From Apostichopus parvimensis (taxonomy: Eukaryota; Echinodermata; Holothuroidea; Aspidochirotida; Stichopodidae), in assembly GCA_000934455.1 (NCBI GenBank), contig KN882355.1:168214-226784 (forward strand): DNA of 58,571 nucleotides. The letters are read 5' to 3'. The position numbers were made by a program, and so were the translations under genes. Of this stretch, positions 45,071 through 57,000 are shown one piece after another (within the stretch, counting starts at the first letter, position 1; each line of letters opens with the position of its first letter). The notes under the pieces are model-generated. The model saw only the letters and a program-made list of their open reading frames with translations. It was not told where the DNA came from and made no database searches.

Positions 45071-47537
45071 TTTGTCATCAGGTTTTATGCACTGTTAATG
45101 TGGGACAATAGTTTCTTGTCAGAACATCATATTATATTTTGATTTTTGTAGTTTGATAACACAATTGCCTGGGATCATGTCAAGTTTTCTTCAGTATTGA
45201 AATGATCACAGTGGTTCTTTTCTATTGACTGATTATATTTGCAGTGTCAATGAATGGGCTAGTATTAGAGTGACATCTGGTATGACTAACTTCACTAATA
45301 AACCAATTATATAGCTGGTTATCCCTTCTCTTGGATTTAACAGTAGAACCAGTGTTTTCAAAAGTCTAAAAGCTCATTTTTATTAAGAAAGAACACTACC
45401 CATCCCTCATCCATGCCAAAAATAAATAACAGTTTAGAACATATTAAACCACACCAAAAGGATTATGAACAAAAACAAATTAACCATTTAGAAAATGAAC
45501 CACAAAAATGTAAGGTAATGGTAATGTGAGGTTCCAAATTTCTGTAAAAAGAAATGTCCAAGAAGCATTGCTCAGTCTCATTAAGAAAGAACTGTTCCTA
45601 CCTGTTTTGTCTCAAAAGTTAGCAAAAAAAACCCAACAGTTTAAAACAAATTAAGCCATACAAAAAGAGTATGAACAAAGAAATTTTAAAGTACCTCTTC
45701 CTTTTTTCATGGATGTGTTTATTTTGTAGAGAGCAGTGAAATTATGTACATGGTAATATTTATTATACATATAATTTATCTTAATTTATCCTGCCTAGTT
45801 TTAATTTCATTTACCAAGCTATTGAAATGATGCTTTTTCGAAAAATCTGTAATTAAAGCAATATAACCTGTTTGAGTGCTATGAAATTGTTGCCCTGTAA
45901 AAATGTAGATATGACTGCACAATTCTGAAGAAAGTTACCAGAAAATGCTTATGTCAAAGTTTCACTCAATAAATCGTTGTATTTACCGAGAAGTTAAAAA
46001 AAATCGGAAAATTTGTTGGCGAAAATATTTCAGAATCAGGGACTAACTAATATAATGCCCACAAATGTGATGTCATTATAACACACAAACAATAAACATC
46101 TTTGAAGACACAATGATGCAATGCTATGCTATACGTGTGTGGAGCTGGCCTGACTAGGCTAGGCCTAGCCTATTTAGCCGTTGAACATGACATATGTATT
46201 AAGACCCTACAGGCATGTTCAGACGATAGTTTTATGCAATCTAACTAACACTAGGGACATTGTGTGGGCTAGGCCTAATTAGCAAGTTTAGTTGTAGCTT
46301 ATTCTCCATCTGGTGTGGTGGCTGTTCTTCATGTGCAGGAGAAAGGGACGTTTCCATGGTATTTGTAGGACTATGTTTGATTGAAGTGTTTTCCCCAGTG
46401 TGCGAGATACACAGCATTTGACCGGCTCTACTAATTCCCTTGTAAGTTGTTCTATATTAGGCCTAGGCCTACAAGAAGTTGTGTCAAGTCAATGAATATT
46501 TATGAGTTGGAGAGGATGATTGTATATGCATCTAGCTTGGAAAAATACAAACGATTTTCACAATTTTCTTCATTATTAACCCCTGTATGCTCTCTGATGA
46601 TAATAAAAGTGGGCCAAAAAGTGGTGAAATAAACAGGTTATATTGATTCAAGTCTCATGATTTTTTAACTATGCATACCATAATTACGTGACCTACCTAT
46701 CACCAAAATGGGTAGGTTGACTAAATATACTTGAGTCATTTTATGAAACTGTTTTTCTTTTTATTTATGACACCCAATAAGCCATGATGACCAATGACCA
46801 TTTTCAACTACTGGTGTGAGTTCATAAGCTGTAATCTTTTTTAAATTAGGATACAGGACTTAGTGTGCCACAATAGACAGAGGGATTATATAACCCAGTC
46901 CAGTAGTTACTGGGGAGGTGATGAATTTGTCACTGTAAGTACTATGCCGTAGGCTCCAAAAACATTAGGGCCAAACCCATGTTAGGCAAATATGTATGAA
47001 AGTACTAATTTTTAGTAATTTCATTAAATGGCCGATAAGGTGGCCCCCAAAATCATGAACAGCCGAGGAGGCACTAGCTAAGAACCATTTATAACAAATG
47101 TATAGGTAAGTCAAGTCATTGAATCTTGTACCATAGAATTTGTAGGAAAAAGCATGTTCAGTATTTCATAAAATGGCCCATATGGCCCACAGATGACATT
47201 GGACTTGAAATTCAGGAATATCCCAAAGGAAGCACTACTGATTTACTTCCGTGACAAACTCTAAATATTGTAGCATACGATATGTAAGAGAAGAAGCATT
47301 TAACATGATTTCATAAAATGGCCCAAATTTTGGACCAACTATGATGACCCTACACCCAATGGCTATTGTGTCCACGTTTCATAAAATTAAATAACAGCAA
47401 TTGTGAATGGATAGAGTGATATATGCCATACTGTAACAATAGCTGACACCAGCATGCTGGTGAAAGCTAAAAACTGTGATTCAGTTGGTAGTCAGTTGCT
47501 AATAATGCTGGTTAGTTAATTTCTTGTTTTTATATAC
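45071..47537. other. Intergenic, repeat remnants, no firm gene
   Basis: A further TGACC-family copy lies at about 47,020-47,420. AGGCCTA words cluster at 46,150-46,280 and 46,460. On the minus strand ATGGAAACGTCCCTTTCTCC near 46,360 has a good Kozak context (ACCATGG) and opens about 38 codons, but no donor or family resemblance supports it as an exon. Confidence 0.4.
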
Positions 47538-50469
47538 CTCTATCTTTGTTCTCGATGTTGATGCTAGTTGTTTCTCCTGTTGATACTCAGTCAGAGTGAC
47601 ACTCTCAACTTTGATGTAATCTCCCATGTTAAAACTTTCTTCCGCAAAATTTCTCCAAAGAGCGAGTTTTACTTGATTTCTTGGGTTTGTCTTCGACTTG
47701 AATAGTTCGAACTTGCGTTGTTCCACCCTTGGTTTGCACTTGTCGTGGTGTTTCATCCTGTTGGTATTAAAAGTGAGTTTAAGATGAACATAATGGCTAT
47801 GCAATTAATTGGTTATCAGAGATCACATTTCATGGCAGCCAAAGCTGTTGATGCCTTTTCCACTGGCTGCGATGTACCCTAATAATTTACTATATCCAAG
47901 GCCACTGTTGGTTGTGATGTTTTACTGAAATGACCATAGTGGCATTTCTAACAAGTTTACATTATTTCTTTCATGTAAGTTTTGTGAAAATCCATCGCAT
48001 CATGTGTGAGTAGGATGAAATTGAGTAATTGTGGACAGACAGTTAATGGATGGATAGATGGATGGATGGATGGATGGATAGATGGGTGGATAGATAGAAC
48101 GATGGATAGCTAGATAGATAGGATGGATGGAATAAAAGTCAGCATCTGTTGAACTTGCCCAAGAAACAATAATACATCGACTTATTGAACATTCTTTAAG
48201 ATTCTAACCTAGTCATCAAGTCATGATATTAGGCCAAACATAATACACTAGTTTCTTGTCCTAACTGTTTACAAAAGCAATGGAGTGGGCAGTTGTTTTG
48301 GTGGTGGATCTAAAACGACCAACAGGAATGATTTGTGGAACCAGAAAAGCAATTTTTGTGGTTTCTTTTGGGAAAAAGGGATGCGAGTGGGGATGATGAG
48401 TTATACTACTATTTTTTTTTAATTGGCATTATTATGAATTTGAACATTACTTGTTCTGATTAGTGTTGTTAATATTATTTGAGGTGCTTCATTTACCTTG
48501 GTGACTTTGCCGCACACAGTGTGCAAAGTTTTCACAGGTGACGTTTTGTTAGTGGGTATGTCTGTCACTGGAGGAGTTGGTGGCCTCAGATAATTAGCTG
48601 CTGTCTGCACAATAGCATCTGTGACAATCATGGGCACTGTCCGAAAAATCCGTCTTTTTGAGTTGATGATGAGACCATTTGCTTTAACAATGTACTTGTT
48701 TAGGATGATAGTTGTGTTGGCTGCCAAATTTTCTGTTTTAGATACTTCATATGAGGTTGCTTTCAGGTATCCTGTGTCATCACAGATGACCAGATGCTGC
48801 ACCCTGTATTTCTTCCCCTCTTTTTCGTACGTTGTAGGTGCCAAATTTCGGGCAAGCAAACATTTCAGCGGTCGATGAAATGGCTGGTGGGTGTTGTGAA
48901 GCTCCTTCACTTTGGCTATGTTTAACATCTGAAACATGAAATATTGTATACATATACACATGTTATGTCAAAGGTTACAGAATTACAAGTTATAGACTTA
49001 CATGTTAAACAGTTACAAAGACTTACAGAAGGAAGGAAAGTCATATTCATTAGGTGAAATAAACACATGTTTTGCATTTTAAAATATTTCAGAAAAGGAG
49101 GACGAGCGCTTGAAGTCAAGTGACCTTATTTCAATGGAGTTTATGTATTTAAAATATATGTCACTTTTGACAGAAATATTCAGTTTGCATATGCATAAAC
49201 ATGTTTTCTCTGAACAGCTATTTTTTGTAGAATTCAAGCTCTGATTTTCACCAGATCTTTTCAAACATTGCTGAGCTGACAGTGCAAATATTATTACCTA
49301 GCATAAGTGATCCTTCAAAATGTACACCAGTGCTAACTTTAACCTACTCAAAAGCTAGGAATATTTTTTACTCATCATGAATCTCTAAATTCGCAACTCA
49401 CTACAACATTCTTTGTGACAGACCTTGGTGTTGACTGTTCAGAACATTTTGGTTCACTTAAAATTTTAAGCAAGTTATCAACTTTCAAAGGATAACATTT
49501 AAACACAATATGTGATTCTACATGCATTTGTAGCATTCTCTTTTGTGCCAATCTAAGGTGGGTTTGAAATTTCATTAAGCATTTAGTCAATGAAACTATT
49601 AAGACTTAATAAAACTATTTAGATCTACAAGTTCCACAAATTGAATTTTTTCCTTTTGATGATCCAGTTGTAAATGTATCGAGTTCTATAGTAGTTCAAG
49701 TGAATCATTTAATAAAGTTTTTTCCAAATAAATATGAGTAAAAAGATTAATTGGCAGGATGTTTCTGTCTTTGTGCAGTGGTTTGGTAATATTCTAACAA
49801 ACAATCACTGAAAGAACAGTATTATATACCCAAGCATAGTTTTTGTCCAACTTTCTTTTGAAAGGTGACTGACTGGATCAATGTAAGAAGATGAACACTA
49901 CAAAGTAGCCAAATACATGTAGCTGTTGTTTTTTAGTGAAAAAATTAAAGAAAACATTTATCCTATTTCAGCAAATAATTGGAAATAACATGTAGAAAAC
50001 TTTCAGACCATCAGAGCTGCTAGTAATCTCACACATTGTTGTGCAAGGCCTGGGATATGTCAAGGTTGGGCAGTAAATTTTGCTGCTGTTGTTAAATGTT
50101 ACACTGTCACGCTATGTAGAAGAGCTTGTGACAAATAATTGAAAAAAATTTATTGATTTAATCTGTGAAAAACTTTTAATTTAAGGGCAGGATCACTTTT
50201 CCAGAAACAAAAGCCCTTTCAATTTTTTGGCCCAATGTTGGGATTAAAATGCTGTTAGTTATTAAAACCATGAAGAGCCTTGGTCTAGCAATTTTTTTTT
50301 TTTTTTAATAACAAAGAACAGACATATCTCCAGAACAGTGCAGCTCATATTGATCTAGTAAGTATACTTAGTAATTGTCTTGTTTACTTACACTGATTGA
50401 AATAACCAAGTGTTCCACCTGGTACTTTGCAGAAAGAAGTTTTTTGTGCTGAAAGATGAAACCAGTTTC
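47538..50469 (-). CDS. RPA-like single-strand DNA-binding protein (two OB folds), three exons
   Basis: Exons on the minus strand: 50,392-50,469 (TTCTTACAG|GAAAC ... ATCAGT|GTAAGT), 48,497-48,928 (CATGTTTCAG|ATGTTA ... CACCAAG|GTAAAT) and 47,538-47,757 (ACCAACAG|GATG ... TAGAG|GTATAT). The middle exon reads through one OB fold: [58 protein letters not shown], with a P/T-rich linker. The third begins a second OB fold: [38 protein letters not shown]. The pattern '...DDTG.+KATSYEVSK' and '[13 protein letters not shown]...' is that of RPA1-like proteins, which bind single-stranded DNA; copies in animal Helitrons are known. The phases of exons 2 and 3 differ by one base, so a small exon was missed or the gene has a lesion. 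First and last exons are not identified. Confidence 0.7.
48052..48125. repeat. (GATG)n/(GATA)n microsatellite
   Basis: Interrupted GGATGGATGGAT and TAGATAGATA runs, lying in the intron between the second and third RPA-like exons. Confidence 0.9.
48950..50380. other. Intron of the RPA-like gene, no other gene seen
   Basis: AT-rich with a T homopolymer at 50,293-50,306. Short open frames on the minus strand (49,079-49,264; 49,375-49,590) have no family resemblance and no matching splice sites. Confidence 0.4.
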
Positions 50470-50479
50470 CTGTAAGAAA

Positions 50480-52270
50480 AATGTAATTTGAAAGACATTG
50501 AATACTTGTTAACGAAAAGTCTTTACCTGTCCTGCTCAGTACAAACAACTCAAATTGTTGTTTACAAGAATTGAAGAATTTGTTTTTTGTTAGTATTCTT
50601 AAGTAGGTTTGAATTTAGGATTGTTGACTTCAGAATTCACATTGTAAGTGAGTGATGGATAGGTTCAGATCTGCTACATCTACAGTAGATTATTTTCTCT
50701 ATGTATTTATTGAAAATATGCAGGAAGCAAGTTGCTTTGGTACAAATAATCTTGTAATCAGTTTTTGTTTTCTAGACAACGAATCTGTACTTATGAACAT
50801 TTCAATACACCTCCAATAAAATACAAGGCACTTTGTAACTTGCCATGCTGATCCATGCTTCAAATTTTATCATTGATGGGTAGGCCATTTTGGCCTTATG
50901 TTTAGTCATTTAGTGTTATGACTTTATGTCTAATGCTAAAGGGCATCAATGCTTAAAGAAACCACAGCACCAATGAACTGTAGCTCAAACCTGTCAATTT
51001 TATATTTCGCCTAATATACCCCCAAATGATGTTAGATCCTACATCCCAAAGAAATACTAGAAAAGGAAAATTATGATAAACTTTAAAGAACACTAAATGT
51101 AGGAAGGGTATATTTTGATGTATTTTCACATTAACAAAACTAAATGACCTTTAACCTAAATTTTGCATACACTCCATATGTACTAATGGTCAATGGATTC
51201 ATGCATTATCATCAAAGTTTATCTGTAGGAGAAGCATTTCAGAGAATTTCACAAAATGGCCACTATGACCCCTAAATAACCTTTCATGTAAAATTTGTCA
51301 ACACCCTATACGTACCAATGGTCAGTGATAATTGTCAGAAAGTTTCATCATCATCCAAGTTAATCTGTAGAAGCAGCATTTTAAAGATTTTGACAAAATG
51401 GCCACCATGACCCCTTAATAACATTTGACCTCAATTATGTGAACGCCCCCATATCTACCAATGGTCAATGATAATTGTCACCAAGTTTCATGATCATCAA
51501 AGTTAATCTGTAGAAGATACATTTTACAGATTTTTACAAAATGGCCGATACTGACCCCTACTACCCCCTAGATGACATTTGACCACCACAGATGCCCACT
51601 TACTTGGTGATCATTGTGTCCAAGTTTCATCAAATTGCAACAAAGTGCATGCAAATGCGAGCAATTTGATCAATTCTTGACAGATACATAGATAGACCTA
51701 GATACATAAGTTTTAGAGTGATGGTGGATAATCACAAAAGCTCAAACAGTTTAGGCCTATAGCTGGTATGAGCTTAAAATTGGGCAAGAGCATCCAAGGC
51801 TATGGCCTCTGTGAAATTAGACCCCTGGTCCTTGCTGTACTGGGTTGTATTTAAATGGCTGTACAGTAGACCTAAGTTAGGCCCTATGTCATTTTTCCTA
51901 AAAACTATGTGCTATATCTTAATTCAATAATTCTTACACTGCCAATTGGAATTAGAGCATATTTTAGGTCCTGGAGGTAAATTCATACAATTATAAGTTA
52001 TGTATAGGCCCCTATAGCCTAAATGCTCATCCTTGTCCAATTATAAGTTGCTATAGTGTATATTGGACCTACCCTAGGGTAGGCTATAATCACGCCTATA
52101 TTCACTAAGCCAAACCTAGCCTAGGCCTAAGACCTTGGTAGTCTAACGTTAGGTTATGAATATCTAGGCCCAACGTTAGGGCCTATTAAGTATTATAATT
52201 AAACTAAAATACTCACCGGAACTAACGGAGTGGGCTTACGTGGCGTATTGTAGGCTACTTGTGAGTTATG
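50480..52270. other. Upstream of the RPA-like exons: TGACC-family repeats, one strong donor
   Basis: From about 51,000 to 51,720 there are three or more diverged ~115-bp units (AAAATGGCCACYATGACCCCT ... CAATGGTCAATGATAATTGTC) ending in TAGATAC words, the same family as at 42.6 and 53.1 kb. At 52,200-52,220 the minus strand reads GTTAGTTCCG|GTGAGTATT, a strong splice donor without an obvious coding exon before it. It might be the end of a 5' untranslated exon of the RPA-like gene. Confidence 0.4.
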
Positions 52271-53079
52271 AAAGGTTATAAAAGTAGTAATATTACTATA
52301 CTACAGTAGTAGTTCATAAACGTAAACCATTCATAAGCAGTGAAGATGTACAAGTGTGCACATATCGCATATGGATATACGTACGTGGATACGCTATGCA
52401 GACCATGTGTAGTAGCATGCTGCTGGTACGTACTTAGTGCTAGACTTTGAGTACGCTTTAGAAATGCAGGCATGTTTTTTCTTGAACAGACATAAATTTC
52501 GGATTAGTTAAGTAGTTAAGAGGATTATGATGGTACATTCTATACAGTACAAATAAGTGCCATGGTGTTGAGAAACGTTCCTCGATTTTAACACTCAATT
52601 TCAAGCAAGTGTGGAAACCTCTCATCAGGTGTGAGGTTTCAACACTCGAGAGGGTATCAATACTTTCTGCAAGTGAAGTGTTGAAATCAAGCGAGACCAT
52701 GATGAATTTCTCGGGCACCATATAATTCTGACATAACATTGTAGAAATTGGTTTGATTACAAGATTGCGAGTGGTAGACTAGAACGCCAATGGCGTAGAG
52801 CTCACACCAGAACTGGGGTCATGTTATGATACAATGCAACACTACTAAGTTGGGAGTACTACAGAACAGGTGAGAACCTCCGAAGCCCTAAATTGACAGA
52901 AGAATGCAAAGGTGTTCACTATATTACAGATTACCCACATTGGTACAAGAACCTTACTATTTATTTTGGTGCTGTTCTAAGGTCAACAGAGGTCAAGGAA
53001 TGAAAATTTTACAAAGATGATAACAATATAATTATAGCACGAAAATTGTGCCAATGTTTTATTGAAGTGACTTAAATGA
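52271..53079. other. No gene seen; repeat-like
   Basis: The segment 52,560-52,740 (GAAGTGTTGAAATCAAGCGAGACCATGATG...) opens a 93-codon minus-strand frame, but its internal near-repeats of TTTCAACACT/AGTGTTGAAA look like a repeat element rather than a gene. No terminal repeats could be fixed. Confidence 0.35.
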
Positions 53080-53575
53080 CCACTGACCCCAAAAAATTGA
53101 ATACCCTAAATGAAGCCCAACACAAACATCATTATGACAAACACTCAAGACTCTGCTATTGAATCTTTAGAAAAGAAGCCTTTTCAGTGTTTCATGAAAT
53201 TAAGCACAATGACCACTAGATTACCACTGACCTTACATCCCTGACTGAAGCCCAACCCAAGCATCATTATGACAAGCACTCGATAGTGTGCAATTGAATC
53301 CGTAGGAGAAGAAACATTTTTTGTATTTCAATAAAATGACCCAAAGTGACCACTAGATGACCACTGACCCACAAACCCTAACCACCACTGATGACCCATT
53401 ACCCATCCATCATTGTGTCCAAGTTTCATCAAAATCTGTCAAAGCATATATGCAGGAGGTAACTTTCAAACAAATTGTTGACAGAGTGATAGATAGATAG
53501 ATAGATAGATAGAAGGATAGATAGATAGATAGACGCAGCACGATCACAATAGCTCCCACTTGGTGTGTGAGCTAA
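53080..53575. repeat. TGACCAC dispersed repeat copy with (GATA)n
   Basis: About three ~115-bp units, each with TGACCACTAGATNACCACTGACC, AACCCAAGCATCATTATGAC and CACTCGATAGTGTGCAATTG. They are followed by a GTCCAAGTTTCATCAAAATC end segment and a TAGA/GATA microsatellite (53,490-53,532). The most complete copy of this family in the window. Confidence 0.8.
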
Positions 53576-53680
53576 AAAAGGGTGATAAATAGCCATACTT
53601 CATTCTACACATGAATTCAAAATTACTTTGAAAATTGGCTCTTTCAACTTTAATTGTGACAATGCAATAAAGGCACTCAC

Positions 53681-53823
53681 TGTAGCTTCACAAATTTGTT
53701 TCATCAACAAGTGGGACAGGGTGGGCTTACTAATGATGAACAGGGAGTTCTTAGAGGTGCATTTCTGATGGGGGTGCTTCTGATGAAGACAGGTGACTTT
53801 TGATTGGTGGGATGTGCAGAAAC
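53681..53823 (-). other. Exon-like segment next to the Helentron end
   Basis: Flanked by AATGTTCACAG|GTTTC and GCTACA|GTGAGT on the minus strand. One frame is fully open (SHQSKVTCLHQKHPHQKC...); a second has a disordered-looking SPVFIRSTPIRNAPLRTP but ends in TGA. There is no family match. It may be an exon of cargo downstream of the Helentron or a chance pair of sites. Confidence 0.3.
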
Positions 53824-53842
53824 CTGTGAACATTGGTATTAT

Positions 53843-53878
53843 TTGTCAATGATTTATCATTTGTCAATGATTTATCAA
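53843..53878. repeat. 18-bp direct tandem duplication
   Basis: TTGTCAATGATTTATCA at 53,843 repeats at 53,861 with a one-base difference at the end. It sits exactly where the Helentron endonuclease reading frame breaks off, so it may mark a deletion or rearrangement junction. Confidence 0.85.
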
Positions 53879-53880
53879 TA

Positions 53881-54024
53881 TCTTGAAGATATTGTAACCA
53901 TCTATACGCAAGTCTTGATTTCTTACATTCCTAGAGAGTTGACATTCTGTAAATACAAGGATATCTGAAGAGAGGACCGAAGCATCACTTTTAATGTCTG
54001 CCAGGTGCTTTTTTAAAGGTCTCA
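53881..54024 (-). pseudogene. N-terminal stub of a Helentron endonuclease domain
   Basis: After a frameshift at the end of the helicase frame (54,022-54,026), the minus strand reads PNVRPLKKHLADIKSD, then VLSSDILVFTECQLS and LRIDGYNIFK, stopping at 53,880. This is the start of an endonuclease/exonuclease/phosphatase fold of the non-LTR retrotransposon type ('NVRSL...DI...DIL.ftEt.Ls...I.GYN.f'). It keeps the N of NVR and the E of FTE that belong to the active site. The remaining roughly 150 residues, including the catalytic D/H motifs, are missing. Confidence 0.75.
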
Positions 54025-57000
54025 CATTTGGTGTAGGACTTTGGTATTTTTAACATTGTGCATGTTAGGAGCAGCTGTTTTCATTACTCTTGTAGTTCGC
54101 AATTCTTTCATTTCATTTTGATCAACATTTATTTTGGTTGGGTTTAAGCTTAGAATGTATAATCCAGTCAAAGATGTCACTCTACTAAGAGCCACGTAAT
54201 GTATGTGGCATTGCGATCGTCTTCCTGACATGTCAATAACAACTTCATTGAGTGTATCACCCTGGCATCTATGAACTGTTTTAGCAGCAGCTGGTCTCAA
54301 AGGGAACTGTTTCCGCATCACTTCTGCAATTTGGTTGCGGCCAACCCTAAATTGCCTGGCAATTCGTGTAATTGGAGTCCAAGTTGGAAGGATATCAGAG
54401 TGGTAAAGTGTTCTGCTAGAGTTACGACGTACCCTGCCTATGCTTGAATCGTCAAACTGTATCCAAATTGTGTTGATTTGGTTACACTCCACACTATCAA
54501 CGTGTTTAACAATACCGGATGCACCATTCATTAATCCATCGTCAACTGCTACATTAATACACAGATCAATCCTTTGTCCAAGTCCCAGAGAAAGTTTATG
54601 CTTTAAGCCCATTGTTTTCTGATGATCCTTAGGAATACATCTAATTATATTTTGTTTAACTGCTTTGCTAACATCACCTGTCACACTGTCTATGGAGGGA
54701 ATCTTTACTTTTGTGGTTGCTATTAGGTCAAACATTTTGTTGTTATGTGCATTGACTTGACTATTTGTTTGGTACAGGTGAGTTGCATTTGATGGCACAT
54801 TGTGTTTTGAAAATTGCCTTACTTGTAAGCTATCCAAGTCTTCTTTTGTCTGATTACCTTCCCTAAATCTGTTCAATATTTGAGCAAATTCCTGATCATC
54901 TTTCTGCCTCATAATTTCTGTCAGTTCAAAGGCTGTGAAGTTATCTTTCCATAGATTAGTTGCTAATGGGCCATACTCTACAGTTAGGTCATTAAACACC
55001 CAACCATCAAAAACGGGCTTAAGCTGGAAGAGATCACCAACAGCAATGATGCTTACACCTCCAAAGACAGTTTTTGTTCCCATAATTTGTTGTAGTCTTT
55101 GGTCTATATATTGTAGCATTCCATTACCAACCATTGAGATCTCGTCTATGAAAATTATCTTTAGGTTGTGATATTTGGCATGCAGTGAGTTCAGTTTGTC
55201 AGCTGTTAGTGCTCTGTTGTGAAATCCTTGGCTAGCAGGTATTTGTAGAGCAGAATGTATCGTTGTCCCTTTGATGCCAAATGGTGCTTTACCTTTTGGT
55301 GCCATGAGAAGAATGTGAGTATCATCAGGGTCATTACCAGGTACAGTCGAGTAATACCTCAACAGTGCATTATACAATGCTCTCAAAACTTGGGATTTTC
55401 CGACACCAGCACCACCAGTCAAGAATGCATACAAAGGTTCTTTGTTGGTCTTACACCAATGAAGTACATGGTAACAAAATTCCTTCTGTTTGGTATTTAG
55501 GCTATTGACAAGATGATGATAGTCACAATTAGGCAAACGAGGCTTGAGTAACTCTTCTGTGTTGACATTGTTGACAGCAACACCAATATCCTGTCCTATG
55601 TCATAACTTTCATGTTTGCCATGTTGCTGTCTTTTTTCCATTGTTTCTCTCTCATCCTTATCTTGTTTCCTATGTTCTGTGTTAGGTGCAATGTCAGCAG
55701 GCAAGTCATTGTGTTCATTCTCTAGTAACTCTATAGCATTATCAATAGTTTCACTGTTATGGTTATATTCACCTTCTTTCTGTTTTATAGTTTGCTGTAA
55801 AGAATTGTATCTGTCAGAATAAGTCTCAAATGTACCCAAAATATCAGTCTCACGTTTCCATGGAATGAATAGCATTAGTTGTTCTCTACAGAAATTTTCA
55901 AGATCATTTCCTTTATGAAAGCGAACATATCTGATAATCTTGGATTTGTTTCTTTTCTTGAATTGCAATGCACCCACTTTGTAGCATTTATTTGGGGGTT
56001 TCTGTACATCATCTTTATTCTCATCTTCTACAGTAATGTCATCATCATTAGTCTCATCCTCTGCTTTTTCATCTTCAAGTTCTGATTTAAGTGTGGATAT
56101 CTCAAACCATGCTGCAATGTCTGCTAAACAGTAACTTCGAAGAACTTTAGGTCTAGCTGCATATTTCTTAATGAGCCCCATGCACTCAATGTCTGTAGAG
56201 TCATCATGTAATTCTTGACTATGCCTTAATGGTTTCAGAAGCACTGTTCGTTCTTCTGGGGGTGAAGTGTTGATGAAAACAAATGCTCTTGAAGCTTTTC
56301 TCAATGACATCTGCAACACTAAGTAAAGAGCTTCTTGTGCACTTAGTTCTACATAGTTCAAAAACTTATTTCCAATGTGCCGGACACGTTGCTTTATATG
56401 AAGATTACCATCTCTGGCTTCTTTTGTTGCACGTTGCATAAGGTTACTGATTCCTCGTTGGCCTTTACTGATATAAGATACTATATACATTGCATATGCA
56501 TATGGATCTAGCACATATTGGATGTCCATGTTTGCCCTTCCAGGTTTCCAAGAGAAGTTTGTTATAGGCATTTACTCTTATTTCATTTGGTGACCTTTTA
56601 AGAAAAAGTTTGTCTGAAGTGAGTGATGAACGGATTGCAAGAATATATTGCTCTTCTGTGGTACCAACAATTTGTAACATTTCTTGAAATGTAGTAGTAA
56701 TCTTCTCTGCAAGCTTCAGCTCTTCTAAGTAAGTCTTTATTTTCGGCCAGAGAGCAGGCAATTCTTTATCACTTTCATTGGTCTCATTTGCTTCTATGGG
56801 TGTCTGTACCATTGTCCTTGGCATTGGAGGAATTGGAAATCCAAATCTACAAATCCCTTGTCTCTTTTTTCTGCAAGTTTTTGCATGACTGTGAGATTGC
56901 AAATTTGGTGCCTGGTTTACAGTAGGAGGCTTGTTGCATGTGACGTATTTGTCTATAAAGGATGTAACTTCTTCATTTGATGCAAGTTTATAATGAGGTG

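Noticed and set aside
46300..46365. Possible start exon on the minus strand with ACCATGG context
   Set aside because: No splice donor at the end of the open frame and no similarity to a protein family.
52458..52739. 93-codon minus-strand open frame
   Set aside because: Internal near-inverted repeats (TTTCAACACT/AGTGTTGAAA) indicate a repeat element; no recognisable domain.
54935..55500. Plus-strand open frames opposite the Helentron helicase
   Set aside because: They are shadows of the clearly coding minus-strand helicase frame.
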